Assembly: GCA_900542635.1 (NCBI GenBank)
Contig: UQOJ01000031.1
Span: forward strand, 1 to 24,308
DNA length: 24,308 bases
DNA from: an uncultured Collinsella sp.
GTDB lineage: Bacteria; Actinomycetota; Coriobacteriia; Coriobacteriales; Coriobacteriaceae
Direction of reading: 5' to 3'
The notes beneath the pieces were generated by a model, which was not told the origin of the DNA, did not search any database, and was given only the letters and a program-made list of their open reading frames with translations. Positions 15,125 through 23,645 of this stretch are shown here, piece after piece. Within the stretch, counting starts at the first letter, position 1, and each line of letters begins with the position of its first letter. A program made the position numbers and the translations under genes.

Positions 15125-16658
15125 CAGAACCTCCCCAATGTTTTTGGTACAGGCGAACCACCATACGTTCAAACGCACTGCGCGGCTCACCGCCCACGCG
15201 CTTGGCCTCGTAGCGTTGCTCAACACGGTCGAGCACCCGGCCAAGTTCGGTAAACCAGCCCGTCTTGTCAGTCGCCACCATGGGCTGCTGGCTCAGGATA
15301 CGATACGGCAAGTTGGCGGTATAGGTATCGAGCCGCAGCAGCGCCACGATAAAAAACACCGCTGCACCCAACAAAAAGCCAAAGCCGTAAAACTGCTGCG
15401 GCAAGAGCAGAGAAACGGCATTCGCTAGCCCGGCCACACCAGCAAACAGCCCCGAGGCCAGCACGGCCCCCTTGTAGTCGGTAAAGTACAGCAAGATGAG
15501 CAACACCGTATTGCCCACGGCATACAGGCCATAGCCCACGCACAGCGTGCGAAAATACCCGTGCATCAGGTTATTAAAGCCCAACGGTAGGGCCGAGAGC
15601 ACCGTGGTCTCGAGCGAAATGACCGCCGCGGTCACAAACAACTGTTTGAGCGCACAAAACCGCAGTTCTCGGTTGAGCGTGGAGAGCATTTCCTCCTCGG
15701 CCACCACAATGTCGCCCACCACGCCACCGTCGTTGAACAGGCTGTAGTAGTCGCGGTAGCGCGGATAGAAATTGACCTCGACCGAGACCACAAAGTTGAC
15801 GGACGTGACCAGGATTGTCAAAAACGCGATAAGCGCCGGCACATCGTGGTAGGGCGCACCATAAAACAAGCCCTTGACCTGCACGCCAATGGGACCGGCC
15901 CAAATTATCACCAAATGCGCAAAGAGGCCCAGGTTGGTGAACAGGCCCGTAAGCGCCAGCGGCATAAACTGATCGAGCCACTGCAAAAAGAGCCAGGGGC
16001 TGCGGTCGCTCTGAGGAAAATACCGGTATAGCAGCACCACGTCCCAGGCGAGCATAACGCCGTAGCCCAGAGCAATTGATGCCAACAGGCCCTCGACCGG
16101 CGGCAGCCCCAGCGCCAGCGCGGCCAGGGCGCACAGGCACGCCACGCCAATGGCGGCCGCAAAGCTGCACAGGATGCCGCGGTAGTCTTTGATGGCCGTG
16201 AGGTAACTCATGCCGTTCCAGTTGACGATCATAATGTTGAACAGCCACAGGCACAGCAGCCCCTGCAGCAGCGTGGCGCCCGAGAACAGCAAAAAGACGC
16301 CGTAGAGCACCGTGCCCGCAACGAGCATGATGGCGTTGGAGCCCCAAAACGAAGGCAGTATCTCATCCTCGCGCTCGGCAAACAACATATCGGCCAAAAA
16401 GCGCGTGACCGGCATGGAGAAAAAGCTCGTGAGCAAAAGCGAGGCCAGCAGTGTGTAGGTCACCATGCACACCAGCAGATCCTGGTTGGCACGCTCTACG
16501 CCCCACAGACCGCACAGCACCAAGATACCCACCTGGAGCAGCACGCCCAACAGCATGGGACCCGTGCACACAATGCCGGCGTAGCCGTAAGCGCGCATCG
16601 TGGCAAAAAGGCCCTTGCGCCTAAACAGGCGCTTAAGCTCAAAACCGATTCCGGCCAC
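15114..16658 (-). CDS. pelG: PelG-like polysaccharide transporter
   Basis: A 514-residue polytopic inner-membrane protein with about 12 hydrophobic helices, matching PelG, a MOP-flippase-like transporter that exports the Pel polymer together with the glycosyltransferase PelF. The N-terminus MAGIGFELKRLFRRKGLF is characteristic of PelG. Further conserved stretches are NWNGMSYLTAIKDYRG, a PYHDVPALIAFLTI loop and SVEVNFYPRYRDYYSLF. The C-terminal cytoplasmic tail (after about residue 455) extends to overlap the CotH gene. The start is GTG 16656-16658 with GGGGGAG upstream, 3 bp after the PelF stop codon. Its position right after PelF is the canonical pelF-pelG order. Confidence 0.93.
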   Translation of the reverse strand: MAGIGFELKRLFRRKGLFATMRAYGYAGIVCTGPMLLGVLLQVGILVLCGLWGVERANQDLLVCMVTYTLLASLLLTSFFSMPVTRFLADMLFAEREDEILPSFWGSNAIMLVAGTVLYGVFLLFSGATLLQGLLCLWLFNIMIVNWNGMSYLTAIKDYRGILCSFAAAIGVACLCALAALALGLPPVEGLLASIALGYGVMLAWDVVLLYRYFPQSDRSPWLFLQWLDQFMPLALTGLFTNLGLFAHLVIIWAGPIGVQVKGLFYGAPYHDVPALIAFLTILVTSVNFVVSVEVNFYPRYRDYYSLFNDGGVVGDIVVAEEEMLSTLNRELRFCALKQLFVTAAVISLETTVLSALPLGFNNLMHGYFRTLCVGYGLYAVGNTVLLILLYFTDYKGAVLASGLFAGVAGLANAVSLLLPQQFYGFGFLLGAAVFFIVALLRLDTYTANLPYRILSQQPMVATDKTGWFTELGRVLDRVEQRYEAKRVGGEPRSAFERMVVRLYQKHWGGSDDR

Positions 16659-16661
16659 CGG

Positions 16662-18089
16662 CTACTCCCCCTCTCTGGGCAGGTCAAACGCACGCGCCGT
16701 CTCGTCGTACAGCGCGCGATAGTTGGCGAGCATCTGCTCGTGCAAAAAGTACGTGGCAACGCGACGCTGCCCGCGCTCCCCCATCTCAATGCGACGGGCG
16801 CGGCTCACGCACATGCGCTCCATGGCATCGGCCAAGCCCTTGCGATACATGGGCGGCGTCACAAAACCCGCCACGCCAAAGTCGTCGCCCGGGGCGCCTT
16901 CGAGCAACTCGCGGCAGCAGCCCACCTCGGTCGTCACGCAGGGACGGCGCGCTGCAAGCGACTCCAGCACGCTGAGCGGCTGGCCCTCGGAGATGCTCGT
17001 CAAAATGGTAAAGTCGAGCTTTTCCATGTACTCGACCACGTTGACGCGGCCGGTAAAGATCAGGTCGCGCACGCCTAGGGTATCGACCAGCGCGTGGCAC
17101 TCGGCGCCGTACTCCTCGTCGTCCACGCCGCCCATAATGTGCAGGCGCACCTTGGGCAGGCGCTCGTGCAGCTCAAAGAAGGCATAAATCATTGTCTTGA
17201 CGTCCTTGATGGGCGCCAAGCGCACCACCGCGCCAATGTCCACCCAGCCGTCATCGGGCTTTAAGGGAATATCCTTAAAGCGGTCGAACTGGATGCCGTT
17301 GGGGATAACCAGGCATTTGTCCGCATCGCAGCCCATATAGACCTGCGTCTTGCGGGCGTTATGGAACAAACTCGTCACGCGGAAGGCGCGGCGGTAGATT
17401 TCCTCCGAAAGCAGGTAGAAAAAGCGGATCCAGCGGTCCTTGAACGACGGCACCACCCAATCGGCGCGAATGATCTCTTCCTCGCGCTCGCGGGTGTAGA
17501 TGCCATGCTCGGTCAACAGCACCGGCGCATGGTGAACGCTTGAGCCCAGGCAGGCGAGCAGACCACCGTAGCCGGTCGAGATGGCATGGTACACATCGGC
17601 CACCGGCACCTCGCTGCCCAACAGGTAGAGCACGGGCAGCAACATGGAGCGCATGGTGTGGAATGCATCGGCAAAGGGCGTGTAGGGATACTCGGCCAGG
17701 CACACGTCGCGAAAGATATCCATAAACGTGCGGCTCTGCAAAAACGAGAGCGGATGCACGCGACGGCGGTAGAAGATATCGAATAACACGTCCCAGTCCG
17801 GATTGGAGAGCGACACCAGACGGCGTAACGCCTCGCGCTCACGGTCGTTAAAACTGGCTTCATGTTGCTCACCCGAAAGCCGCAGGGCATCGTCCAGGAA
17901 CACCTCGTGCACCTCGACCACGTTGCCGGGCAGCTCGTAGACAAACTTGCCACGGTCGGCAGCATGCGCGCCGATCACCCACAGCACAAACTCGTGCTCG
18001 GGCATGGCCGTAATGTAGCCATGCATCCAGGTAGATACGCCGCCGTGCACATAGGGGTAGCAACCCTCGAGTACCAAGCAGATTCTCAT
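16662..18089 (-). CDS. pelF: PelF-like GT4 glycosyltransferase
   Basis: Cytoplasmic glycosyltransferase expected to polymerise Pel-type sugar chains (GalN/GalNAc-rich in Pseudomonas) from UDP-sugars. 475 residues with a GT-B fold. The N-terminal half begins RICLVLEGCYPYVHGGVSTW, with the glycine-rich acceptor loop at 16-21, and holds LLTEHGIYTREREEE (192-205), a PelF hallmark. The donor domain has VVRLAPIKD (Arg290, Lys295) and the EX7E motif SEGQPLSVLE (Glu368 and Glu376). Its ATG overlaps the previous stop codon as ATGA. Close pairing with PelG, the deacetylase and PelE/PelD makes the assignment firm. The actual sugar cannot be read from sequence. Confidence 0.93.
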   Translation of the reverse strand: MRICLVLEGCYPYVHGGVSTWMHGYITAMPEHEFVLWVIGAHAADRGKFVYELPGNVVEVHEVFLDDALRLSGEQHEASFNDREREALRRLVSLSNPDWDVLFDIFYRRRVHPLSFLQSRTFMDIFRDVCLAEYPYTPFADAFHTMRSMLLPVLYLLGSEVPVADVYHAISTGYGGLLACLGSSVHHAPVLLTEHGIYTREREEEIIRADWVVPSFKDRWIRFFYLLSEEIYRRAFRVTSLFHNARKTQVYMGCDADKCLVIPNGIQFDRFKDIPLKPDDGWVDIGAVVRLAPIKDVKTMIYAFFELHERLPKVRLHIMGGVDDEEYGAECHALVDTLGVRDLIFTGRVNVVEYMEKLDFTILTSISEGQPLSVLESLAARRPCVTTEVGCCRELLEGAPGDDFGVAGFVTPPMYRKGLADAMERMCVSRARRIEMGERGQRRVATYFLHEQMLANYRALYDETARAFDLPREGE

Positions 18090-19966
18090 TTATCGCCACC
18101 CTCCTTGCGCTCGATCGTCACGGTCTTATCATTTGCCTTGAGCAGATACAGATTGCCCGTAAGGTGCGTCAGTTCGCCACCCGTCACCGCACCCGGCTCG
18201 CCATTATTGGCGCGGAACATGAGCCACGCCTCGTCGTGGAAATTGCCCAGGCTGAGCGTCCAGGCATCCGCGCTGGTATCCACGCTCACCGTCACGGACG
18301 AAAAGCGCTGGATGGCACCGGAGCACTCCGACGCCGTCTGGTGCCGCAGGTCGGGCGCGGATTTGGTAAGCCACTCCAGGTAGTCGACCAGGCCGCCCTT
18401 GTAGACCTCCCAGCCCTCCTTGGCACCACGATCGGGATCGAGCAAGTCGTCCGGGTGCATAAAATGCGTGCTCACGTAGTGCATGTTGAGCTCGGACACG
18501 GCTGCCAGGCGCATATAGGAATCGTCGACCATGCCGCCCGAGACAATACGTGGCTGCTCCACAATGCCGTCGCTCGCCACGCCAAACTCCTGCACGTAAG
18601 GCAGGTCGGTGCCATCCTCAAAATACGTGCTGGCGATGGTCTTAATGCGCGGAACGTCGGTGCCGATGAGCTTGCGCGCTCGGGCCGAAAGGATATTCGA
18701 CGGCGGTACGTAAACCGAGCCATGAGCGTTGGGCAGAACCTCGTCCTGAAACGCGATAAGTTCGTTGAGCGAAGCGACGAGCGTCTCTTTGTTCTTCCAG
18801 GTCTTGTAGACGTACAGCGTGCCGTAGTCGGTGTCCCAGAGCGCGAGCGGCTGATGGTTGTAGCCGTGAAAGCCCAGCTCGCCGCCCATCTGCAGCAGCA
18901 TGCCGCCAAAATATCGAAACTGCGTGGTATCGGGTTGGCGCGCGGGCTCGGTCTGGTTGACCGCGTCCTCGTAGTTTTCGATCATCACGCCGGTATAGCG
19001 AATGCCATATTTTTGCGCGAGCTTTTGCAGATCGGGCCACCAGACCTTGGTGTAAAAATCCGCAATGGAAAGGCCGTAGTCACGCTTGATATAAGTACCA
19101 TCGCCCGAGGGCACGGGGCTAGGAAAGTCGTCCAAATAGAACACGGCGCTGTTGATGACCGGATAGGCCGTAGCATCGCCCAGCAGACTGATCGCCGCGG
19201 CGAAAAAGCCGCGCATGACCTTGTCGTAGATACCGATATTGCACACCACGGTGCGCCCGCTACCGCAGTCATTAGACCAAATGAGCGGGGCGCCCGCATC
19301 GCCAGTCTTAGCCCACTCACGCGCCGTCTCGCGCAGCGATACTGAAAGCGACGAATCAAAGGGGTCCGAGAGCTCGTAGCGCTCTCCCCCGCCCAGCATA
19401 AAGTCCTCACTCGGCACAATGCTTTCGGCTTTTACATAGTCATATCCGGCCGATTCAATGCCAAGCTTGGAGGCAATCACTTGCAGATAGCTCGAGTTAT
19501 CCGGCGGCATGGCGAGCATAAGCGAACCGCCGGCACTCACCCAACTCATAATGTCGCTCAGGTGCGTACCGAGCCCATCGAGCGACGGCATGAGCAAAAT
19601 CACGCGATCGAAGGAGGTCAGCGAGGGAATGGCATCCGCACCATCCAGGGCAAGATCCACGTCGCGATGGGCGATCTTCATGTCCAGCAAAATATAGTCG
19701 AACTGGTCTTTGACGTCGTCGACGCCATCTTGGTCCGAGTCTGTAATGACCAGGCACGTGGGCTTTTGGCCAAAGATTGCCGAGGAGGCCGGCACCGCGT
19801 CGTTGGCGGCAAGCATCCCCAGCCTATGCTGGCCCGCACTGTACTGCACGCCGGCACGCTCCACCAGCAGCACGGCGGCCATGGCAATAAAGACCGCCCA
19901 CACCACGAGGAGTCCCATCCAACGAAAGCGGCCCACACGGTCTCGGATATGTTGCGCCACGCTCAT
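18086..19966 (-). CDS. pelA: DUF2194 / PelA-type polysaccharide deacetylase, membrane-anchored
   Basis: A 626-residue protein with one N-terminal membrane anchor (about residues 15-38), then a Rossmann/glutamine-amidotransferase-like region (60-260; LVITDSDQDGVDD, VILLMPSLDGLGTHL) and a polysaccharide-deacetylase domain. Likely metal ligands are visible: AVFYLDDFPSP (Asp279/280), GFHGYNHQPL (His367, His371) and STHFMHPDD (His501/504). The glycoside hydrolase half of Pseudomonas PelA is absent, as in the deacetylase-only PelA of Gram-positive pel loci. It should partially deacetylate the exported polymer on the outer face of the membrane. The ATG at 19964-19966 overlaps the PelE stop codon by 4 bp and has GGAGGAGG upstream. 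Confidence 0.88.
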   Translation of the reverse strand: MSVAQHIRDRVGRFRWMGLLVVWAVFIAMAAVLLVERAGVQYSAGQHRLGMLAANDAVPASSAIFGQKPTCLVITDSDQDGVDDVKDQFDYILLDMKIAHRDVDLALDGADAIPSLTSFDRVILLMPSLDGLGTHLSDIMSWVSAGGSLMLAMPPDNSSYLQVIASKLGIESAGYDYVKAESIVPSEDFMLGGGERYELSDPFDSSLSVSLRETAREWAKTGDAGAPLIWSNDCGSGRTVVCNIGIYDKVMRGFFAAAISLLGDATAYPVINSAVFYLDDFPSPVPSGDGTYIKRDYGLSIADFYTKVWWPDLQKLAQKYGIRYTGVMIENYEDAVNQTEPARQPDTTQFRYFGGMLLQMGGELGFHGYNHQPLALWDTDYGTLYVYKTWKNKETLVASLNELIAFQDEVLPNAHGSVYVPPSNILSARARKLIGTDVPRIKTIASTYFEDGTDLPYVQEFGVASDGIVEQPRIVSGGMVDDSYMRLAAVSELNMHYVSTHFMHPDDLLDPDRGAKEGWEVYKGGLVDYLEWLTKSAPDLRHQTASECSGAIQRFSSVTVSVDTSADAWTLSLGNFHDEAWLMFRANNGEPGAVTGGELTHLTGNLYLLKANDKTVTIERKEGGDK

Positions 19967-20868
19967 CGGGCCTCCTCCCCATCGCGCCAAAACGCCAACT
20001 TTTCGCGGTTGTCGGCGCTCAAATACACATGTTGCTTGTCAATCGCATCGATCACACAGTGGACCTCGTCACCGTCGCGGCGCATCACGGCCAGGCGCAG
20101 GCAAAGCATCCAAACCTCCTGCTCCTCGGGCACGTCGAGTACCAGCTGGTCGGTCACGGCCTGCGCCTCGTCGATCTGTCCGACATCAGCCAGCGCCGTC
20201 GCGTATCGAATGCGCAGCTCAAGGGTATCCTCGCGCTCGCAGCGACGCGCAAGCAGGCGCGCGTACTGTTGGCGCTGAATCTGAGCAACGCGCCCCTCAG
20301 CCAAGCCCGAGCCCAAGTATTCACCAAGAAAATCACAGTATTCGTTGAGGTTTTGCGCGCTCGGGTCCGTCTTAAAGGCACGCTCCAGCTGCTGCAGTTT
20401 AAGGTCGGACTCCTTGGAGATCTGCGCCACCGCCGTCGCGGCATAGTGCGCCACCTCAACGTCGTCGTTAAGCTTAGCCGCCTGCAGCTGCGCCAGGTAC
20501 GCGTCGGGCTCCTCGGTGAGCATGGAGAGCATTAGGCGGCGCCGGTATGCCGGGTCGTTGACGATAAGCGCCTCCTCGAGCGGCACTACGCCTGCATCGT
20601 CCTCACCGCTCGGTACCGACATACTACGATGCAGGTCGTCGTTGAAGCGCAGCGACTCCAGCGCAGACTCTTTCAGCCACTCGCCAAGCACCGCGCTGCG
20701 CACCGATAGCAAAACCACCAGCAACGGGCCCCACAGCGGCACCAGCACTATTACAGCCAGCATGTGCCCGCGCACCGGCAGCAGGCCCAGCTTCATGAGC
20801 GTCCACAGCATCAGGCAAACCAGCGAATGAATCAGCAGCAAGACGGCAGCAACGACAAGCGAGATCAA
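19963..20868 (-). CDS. pelE: PelE-like membrane/TPR-repeat protein
   Basis: A 301-residue protein with two N-terminal membrane helices (about residues 1-27 and 35-60, HMLAVIVLVPLWGPLLVVLL) and a cytoplasmic helical region resembling TPR repeats (about 120-290; VAHYAATAVAQISKESDLKL, LELRIRYATALADVGQIDEA). PelE joins PelD and PelF at the membrane and is needed for polymerisation. Primary sequence similarity to PelE is low, so the call rests on architecture and position between the PelD-like and deacetylase genes. The start codon is TTG (20866-20868), overlapping the PelD stop codon as TTGA, with AGGGGGG six bases upstream. Confidence 0.8.
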   Translation of the reverse strand: MISLVVAAVLLLIHSLVCLMLWTLMKLGLLPVRGHMLAVIVLVPLWGPLLVVLLSVRSAVLGEWLKESALESLRFNDDLHRSMSVPSGEDDAGVVPLEEALIVNDPAYRRRLMLSMLTEEPDAYLAQLQAAKLNDDVEVAHYAATAVAQISKESDLKLQQLERAFKTDPSAQNLNEYCDFLGEYLGSGLAEGRVAQIQRQQYARLLARRCEREDTLELRIRYATALADVGQIDEAQAVTDQLVLDVPEEQEVWMLCLRLAVMRRDGDEVHCVIDAIDKQHVYLSADNREKLAFWRDGEEAR

Positions 20869-23003
20869 GCGGCACCCCCCTCACCGTCACCGGTGTAAGC
20901 GATGCGCTGCAGCAGCGCCACGATGCCCTCGCCGTCGACGGGCTCCACCGCAATATGCTTTGCGCTCAGGCGCTTACGGATAATGGGAAGATCGCACGCC
21001 TTTGCCTGGCGCATAAGCAGGTAGAGCACGTTGCCGTCGACCAAGCCCGCCGCGTCGCTCTCGCGGATTGCCGACCCAATTGCGCCCACCAGCTCGCCGA
21101 CAGGCTCCATGCCCGGTACCACGCGCAGGAGCAAAAAACTCCCCATCTTGCTATCTGCCAGCGCCTGCTCCGCCGCGAGCTCTTGGCCAAAGGCCGCCTG
21201 CTTGAGCACGCAAGTGCCGTCAACGCAGCGTTTATCCTGCGCCACCGCCTCATAGTCAAAGGCACGGCCCAGCGCGCTTTCGACCAGCCCGCACAAGATG
21301 CGGAACAGGTTTTGATAATAGAGGGTCATTTGGTTTTCGGCCGCACTACGCACAAAGATCAACACGGCGGGTGCCCCGTCGCGCTCGATCGCGTATCCAA
21401 ACATGGGAAACCCCGGCGTCAGCTCACGGTTCACCCACAGGTTCGAACGACCCCCGTCGCCCAAAAGAGGTGCAAGCTGCTCAAGCGTGAGCGAGCGTGC
21501 GGCATTTTCGGCAATCGCGGGACTTGCTGCCACCAGGCGTGCAAATGCCCCGCCCGAAACATGGTAGATCGCCACCGAATCGTTCTCGAGGATCTCGCCC
21601 AGAAGCTCGCAGCACTTGCGATAGATGTCGCGTGGGTTGAGTACGTCGAGCTCCTGCGTCACGGCAAAGATCTTGCCAAAGCTGTCGTGGCGACCCACAA
21701 TCTGGCGCCTGTACGCGCGCTTGTCCTCGATCGCGTCGTGGTAAAGCTGTGTGAGGAACGTATTGCGATTACGCACGAGCTCGTTTTGATCGCGCTCCGC
21801 CCTAATGGCTTCGCTGTTGCGCAGCTGCACATAGCCGCACACGGCACCCACCACAAAGTACGCAATAAACGGCAGCCAGTTGGACGGCTCGTAAAAGAGA
21901 CCCTGGAAGGTATAACCGTACTGAGTAAAGTAGCTCGCGGCCAAACCCACCGACGCCAGCAGCGCCGCAACCAGGCCAAAATCGAGCCCATACAGCGTGC
22001 CGATCAGTACCACGTACAGCAGGCGGTAGTCGAGCACGTTAAGCTGAGCAGACTGCGAAAACACCAGCTCCAGGCCCTCAAAGAGCACCCAGGCCAGCGC
22101 GGTCTCCAGGCATTTGATGGGCAGTGTCCGCCCGCGCATGCGGTCGATGGCGGCACGCAGCGGATGGCGCTTGCCCGCGAGGGTCTGCTCCCAGCGGGCG
22201 TGTATGGTCGAAAGATCGCGCAGCACGTCATAGCGCTGGAACCACCCGTAGCGCGTGCGGACGGTATCGCTCGGAGCAATGGAGACGACGGCGTCCCCGT
22301 CGTAGGTAATGTCGAGCCCCGGGAACAAGCCCTTGAGCGCCTCGCCCAGGTCTCCCACGGTGTGGGCAAAGCTATCCGGAACCTCGAGTTCCTCGAATGT
22401 GGCATCCCAGCTGTCGAAGATGCGACGCACCAGAACGGCCAGCTCCTCGGCGCAGAGGGCACCGAGCGGTGAGTCCGCCCCAGCCCTCATGACAGCAGAG
22501 CCTTGCGAGCACGCCTCGAACAGCGGGGTCAAAATCGGGTCTTCCAGCGTGGGCGAGGCGGTGTACAGATACGGCACGCGCAAGATCTTGGCCTGAATGC
22601 CGTCGCGGACCGCATAGTAGCGGCACAGGTCGTTGGCCGCACGGGCAATGATGCCCTTGCCGTTTTGCCCCGCAACGTCCACCGCACCGTCCGCTCCCAT
22701 GGGACCAGTCACAAACAGCAGCTGAATCTGGCGACCCATGCAAGCTCGAAAGACGGAGCGCAGCAGCTCGATGTCGCCAACGGCCTCGGTATGCGGCGTG
22801 AGATAGGTAGAGAGGTAGACCACACGGTCGAATTCGTAAGCCTGGTCCAGGTGCTGCAGCAGCTCTTTCCAAGACGCATGGAGCGACGACCCGTCGCGGC
22901 ACGCCTCGTTGACCGCCACGACCTGAACATGGTCACCGGGAAACGCCTTGGCACAAAAGTCGTCATCGACATACGCGGTATTGCCAACAACCAGCACTTC
23001 CAC
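20865..23003 (-). CDS. pelD: PelD-like c-di-GMP receptor fused to an N-terminal SDR/epimerase-like domain
   Basis: A 712-residue fusion. Residues 1-290 resemble an SDR/NAD-epimerase fold (MEVLVVGNTAY, VVYLSTYLTPHTEA, LLFVTGPMGADG, AKILRVPYLY) but lack the GxxGxxG dinucleotide motif and the YxxxK catalytic pair. Residues 297-395 hold about four membrane helices, then a charged linker, a GAF domain (about 435-575) and a degenerate GGDEF domain. The GGDEF position reads DGNVL, while the I-site RxxD is intact as RESD (Arg647, Asp650), as in Pseudomonas PelD, which binds c-di-GMP and activates Pel synthesis. First gene of the eight-gene operon. The GTG start at 23001-23003 is chosen because GGGGAGGGGGAG lies six bases before it and the promoter overlaps the two upstream ATGs (23048 and 23039). 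Confidence 0.88.
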   Translation of the reverse strand: MEVLVVGNTAYVDDDFCAKAFPGDHVQVVAVNEACRDGSSLHASWKELLQHLDQAYEFDRVVYLSTYLTPHTEAVGDIELLRSVFRACMGRQIQLLFVTGPMGADGAVDVAGQNGKGIIARAANDLCRYYAVRDGIQAKILRVPYLYTASPTLEDPILTPLFEACSQGSAVMRAGADSPLGALCAEELAVLVRRIFDSWDATFEELEVPDSFAHTVGDLGEALKGLFPGLDITYDGDAVVSIAPSDTVRTRYGWFQRYDVLRDLSTIHARWEQTLAGKRHPLRAAIDRMRGRTLPIKCLETALAWVLFEGLELVFSQSAQLNVLDYRLLYVVLIGTLYGLDFGLVAALLASVGLAASYFTQYGYTFQGLFYEPSNWLPFIAYFVVGAVCGYVQLRNSEAIRAERDQNELVRNRNTFLTQLYHDAIEDKRAYRRQIVGRHDSFGKIFAVTQELDVLNPRDIYRKCCELLGEILENDSVAIYHVSGGAFARLVAASPAIAENAARSLTLEQLAPLLGDGGRSNLWVNRELTPGFPMFGYAIERDGAPAVLIFVRSAAENQMTLYYQNLFRILCGLVESALGRAFDYEAVAQDKRCVDGTCVLKQAAFGQELAAEQALADSKMGSFLLLRVVPGMEPVGELVGAIGSAIRESDAAGLVDGNVLYLLMRQAKACDLPIIRKRLSAKHIAVEPVDGEGIVALLQRIAYTGDGEGGAA

Positions 23004-23037
23004 CGTGCGCTCCCCCTCCCCAAATTTAGCTTTTGCC

Positions 23038-23067
23038 ATGGTAAACATGCGTATTGTACGCTGTCAA
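23038..23067 (-). promoter_or_regulatory. Promoter of the pel-type operon
   Basis: On the minus strand a perfect -35 TTGACA (23062-23067) is followed after 18 bases by TACCAT (23038-23043). Transcription would start near 23031, giving a leader of about 28 nt with a strong GGGGAGGGGGAG site before GTG 23003. A TACAAT also lies three bases after the -35. If that were the -10 (with TTGCCT 19 bases further up), the ATG at 23048 would be almost leaderless. I prefer the first reading. Confidence 0.65.
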
Positions 23068-23602
23068 TGTAGGCCAAAGGCAACTTTAAAGCTGTTTTAA
23101 GAACTTTTTCAGACGGGAAGCGACTCGCGCCTGAGCCAGAGAGCCCTACACGTGCCGCTGCACGGCGGAGAAAGGCGAATCCACTACCCCTCAGGCATAA
23201 TTCCTGAGCAAAATCAAGCAGAGCACACGGCTTTTTGCGCCACTTTAAGACGTAATCGGGATGTGGCGAGAGGCCAAATTCGGAAGTGCGGGGAAAACCA
23301 AAGGAATGCTGACCAGACCCCCGTTTTAGGCTTCCGCGACCTGCGGTTTTGATACAAAAAAACCGCGTTGTGCTCGAAGGTTTTCGATTTTTCCCCGCAC
23401 TTCTGTAATTACATCTCTGGATCGAGGGCGCAGGCAATGGTGACGACATCCACGATAGCGCCCCCCTATGCCTGATACCAAAATCGTTCCATAGGGACCC
23501 GTTTCCCAATGGGATGATTCTTCACAAAGGGCATTAAGGCGCATGAGAACATGGTAGAGGCAAGCAAGCGCGCTTCCACGTTTTCGCCCATGGTGACCAC
23601 GG
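23068..23602. other. 535-bp intergenic region without a convincing gene
   Basis: Only short open frames without clear ribosome binding sites are present on either strand. The region is less GC-rich than its surroundings. It contains small hairpins at 23152-23165 (CGTGC/GCACG) and 23191-23209 (CTCAGG/CCTGAG), a 7-bp inverted pair CCCTATG/CATAGGG around 23463-23497, and the structured element at 23283-23403. No c-di-GMP riboswitch consensus was recognised. Confidence 0.6.
23283..23403. repeat. 121-bp structured inverted-repeat element
   Basis: Perfect 15-bp terminal inverted repeats (GAAGTGCGGGGAAAA at 23283-23297, complement at 23389-23403) enclose two hairpins: GCGGTTTT/AAAACCGC (23343-23350 and 23359-23366) and CGAA/TTCG (23375-23386). 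There is no coding capacity. The layout fits either a small structured RNA or a MITE-like mobile repeat. No obvious target-site duplication was found. Confidence 0.65.
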
Positions 23603-23608
23603 TATAAT
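23603..23608 (+). promoter_or_regulatory. -10 box of the AlbA_2-domain gene
   Basis: A perfect TATAAT lies 38 bp before the start codon of the plus-strand gene. No good -35 is visible at the normal distance (GTTTTC at 17 bases), so an activator may be needed or the box may be fortuitous. Confidence 0.45.
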
Positions 23609-23645
23609 CCAACGAGACAAGCAACGAACGGGAAAGGCAGCGCGG

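Noticed and set aside
20955..22472. 505-codon open frame antisense to the PelD-like gene, and similar ones at 18164-19345 and 11860-13224
   Set aside because: They mirror confidently assigned genes, have no ribosome binding sites or recognisable domains, and show the His/Arg/Val-rich composition of antisense shadows.
23004..23300. c-di-GMP riboswitch controlling the pel-type operon
   Set aside because: No GEMM-like conserved core was seen, and the predicted leader is only about 28 nt. Control by c-di-GMP is more likely at the PelD protein.
22709..23509. 266-codon minus-strand frame across the pelD start and upstream region
   Set aside because: It is out of frame with the PelD-like protein, has no domain or ribosome binding site, and runs through the promoter and the structured element.
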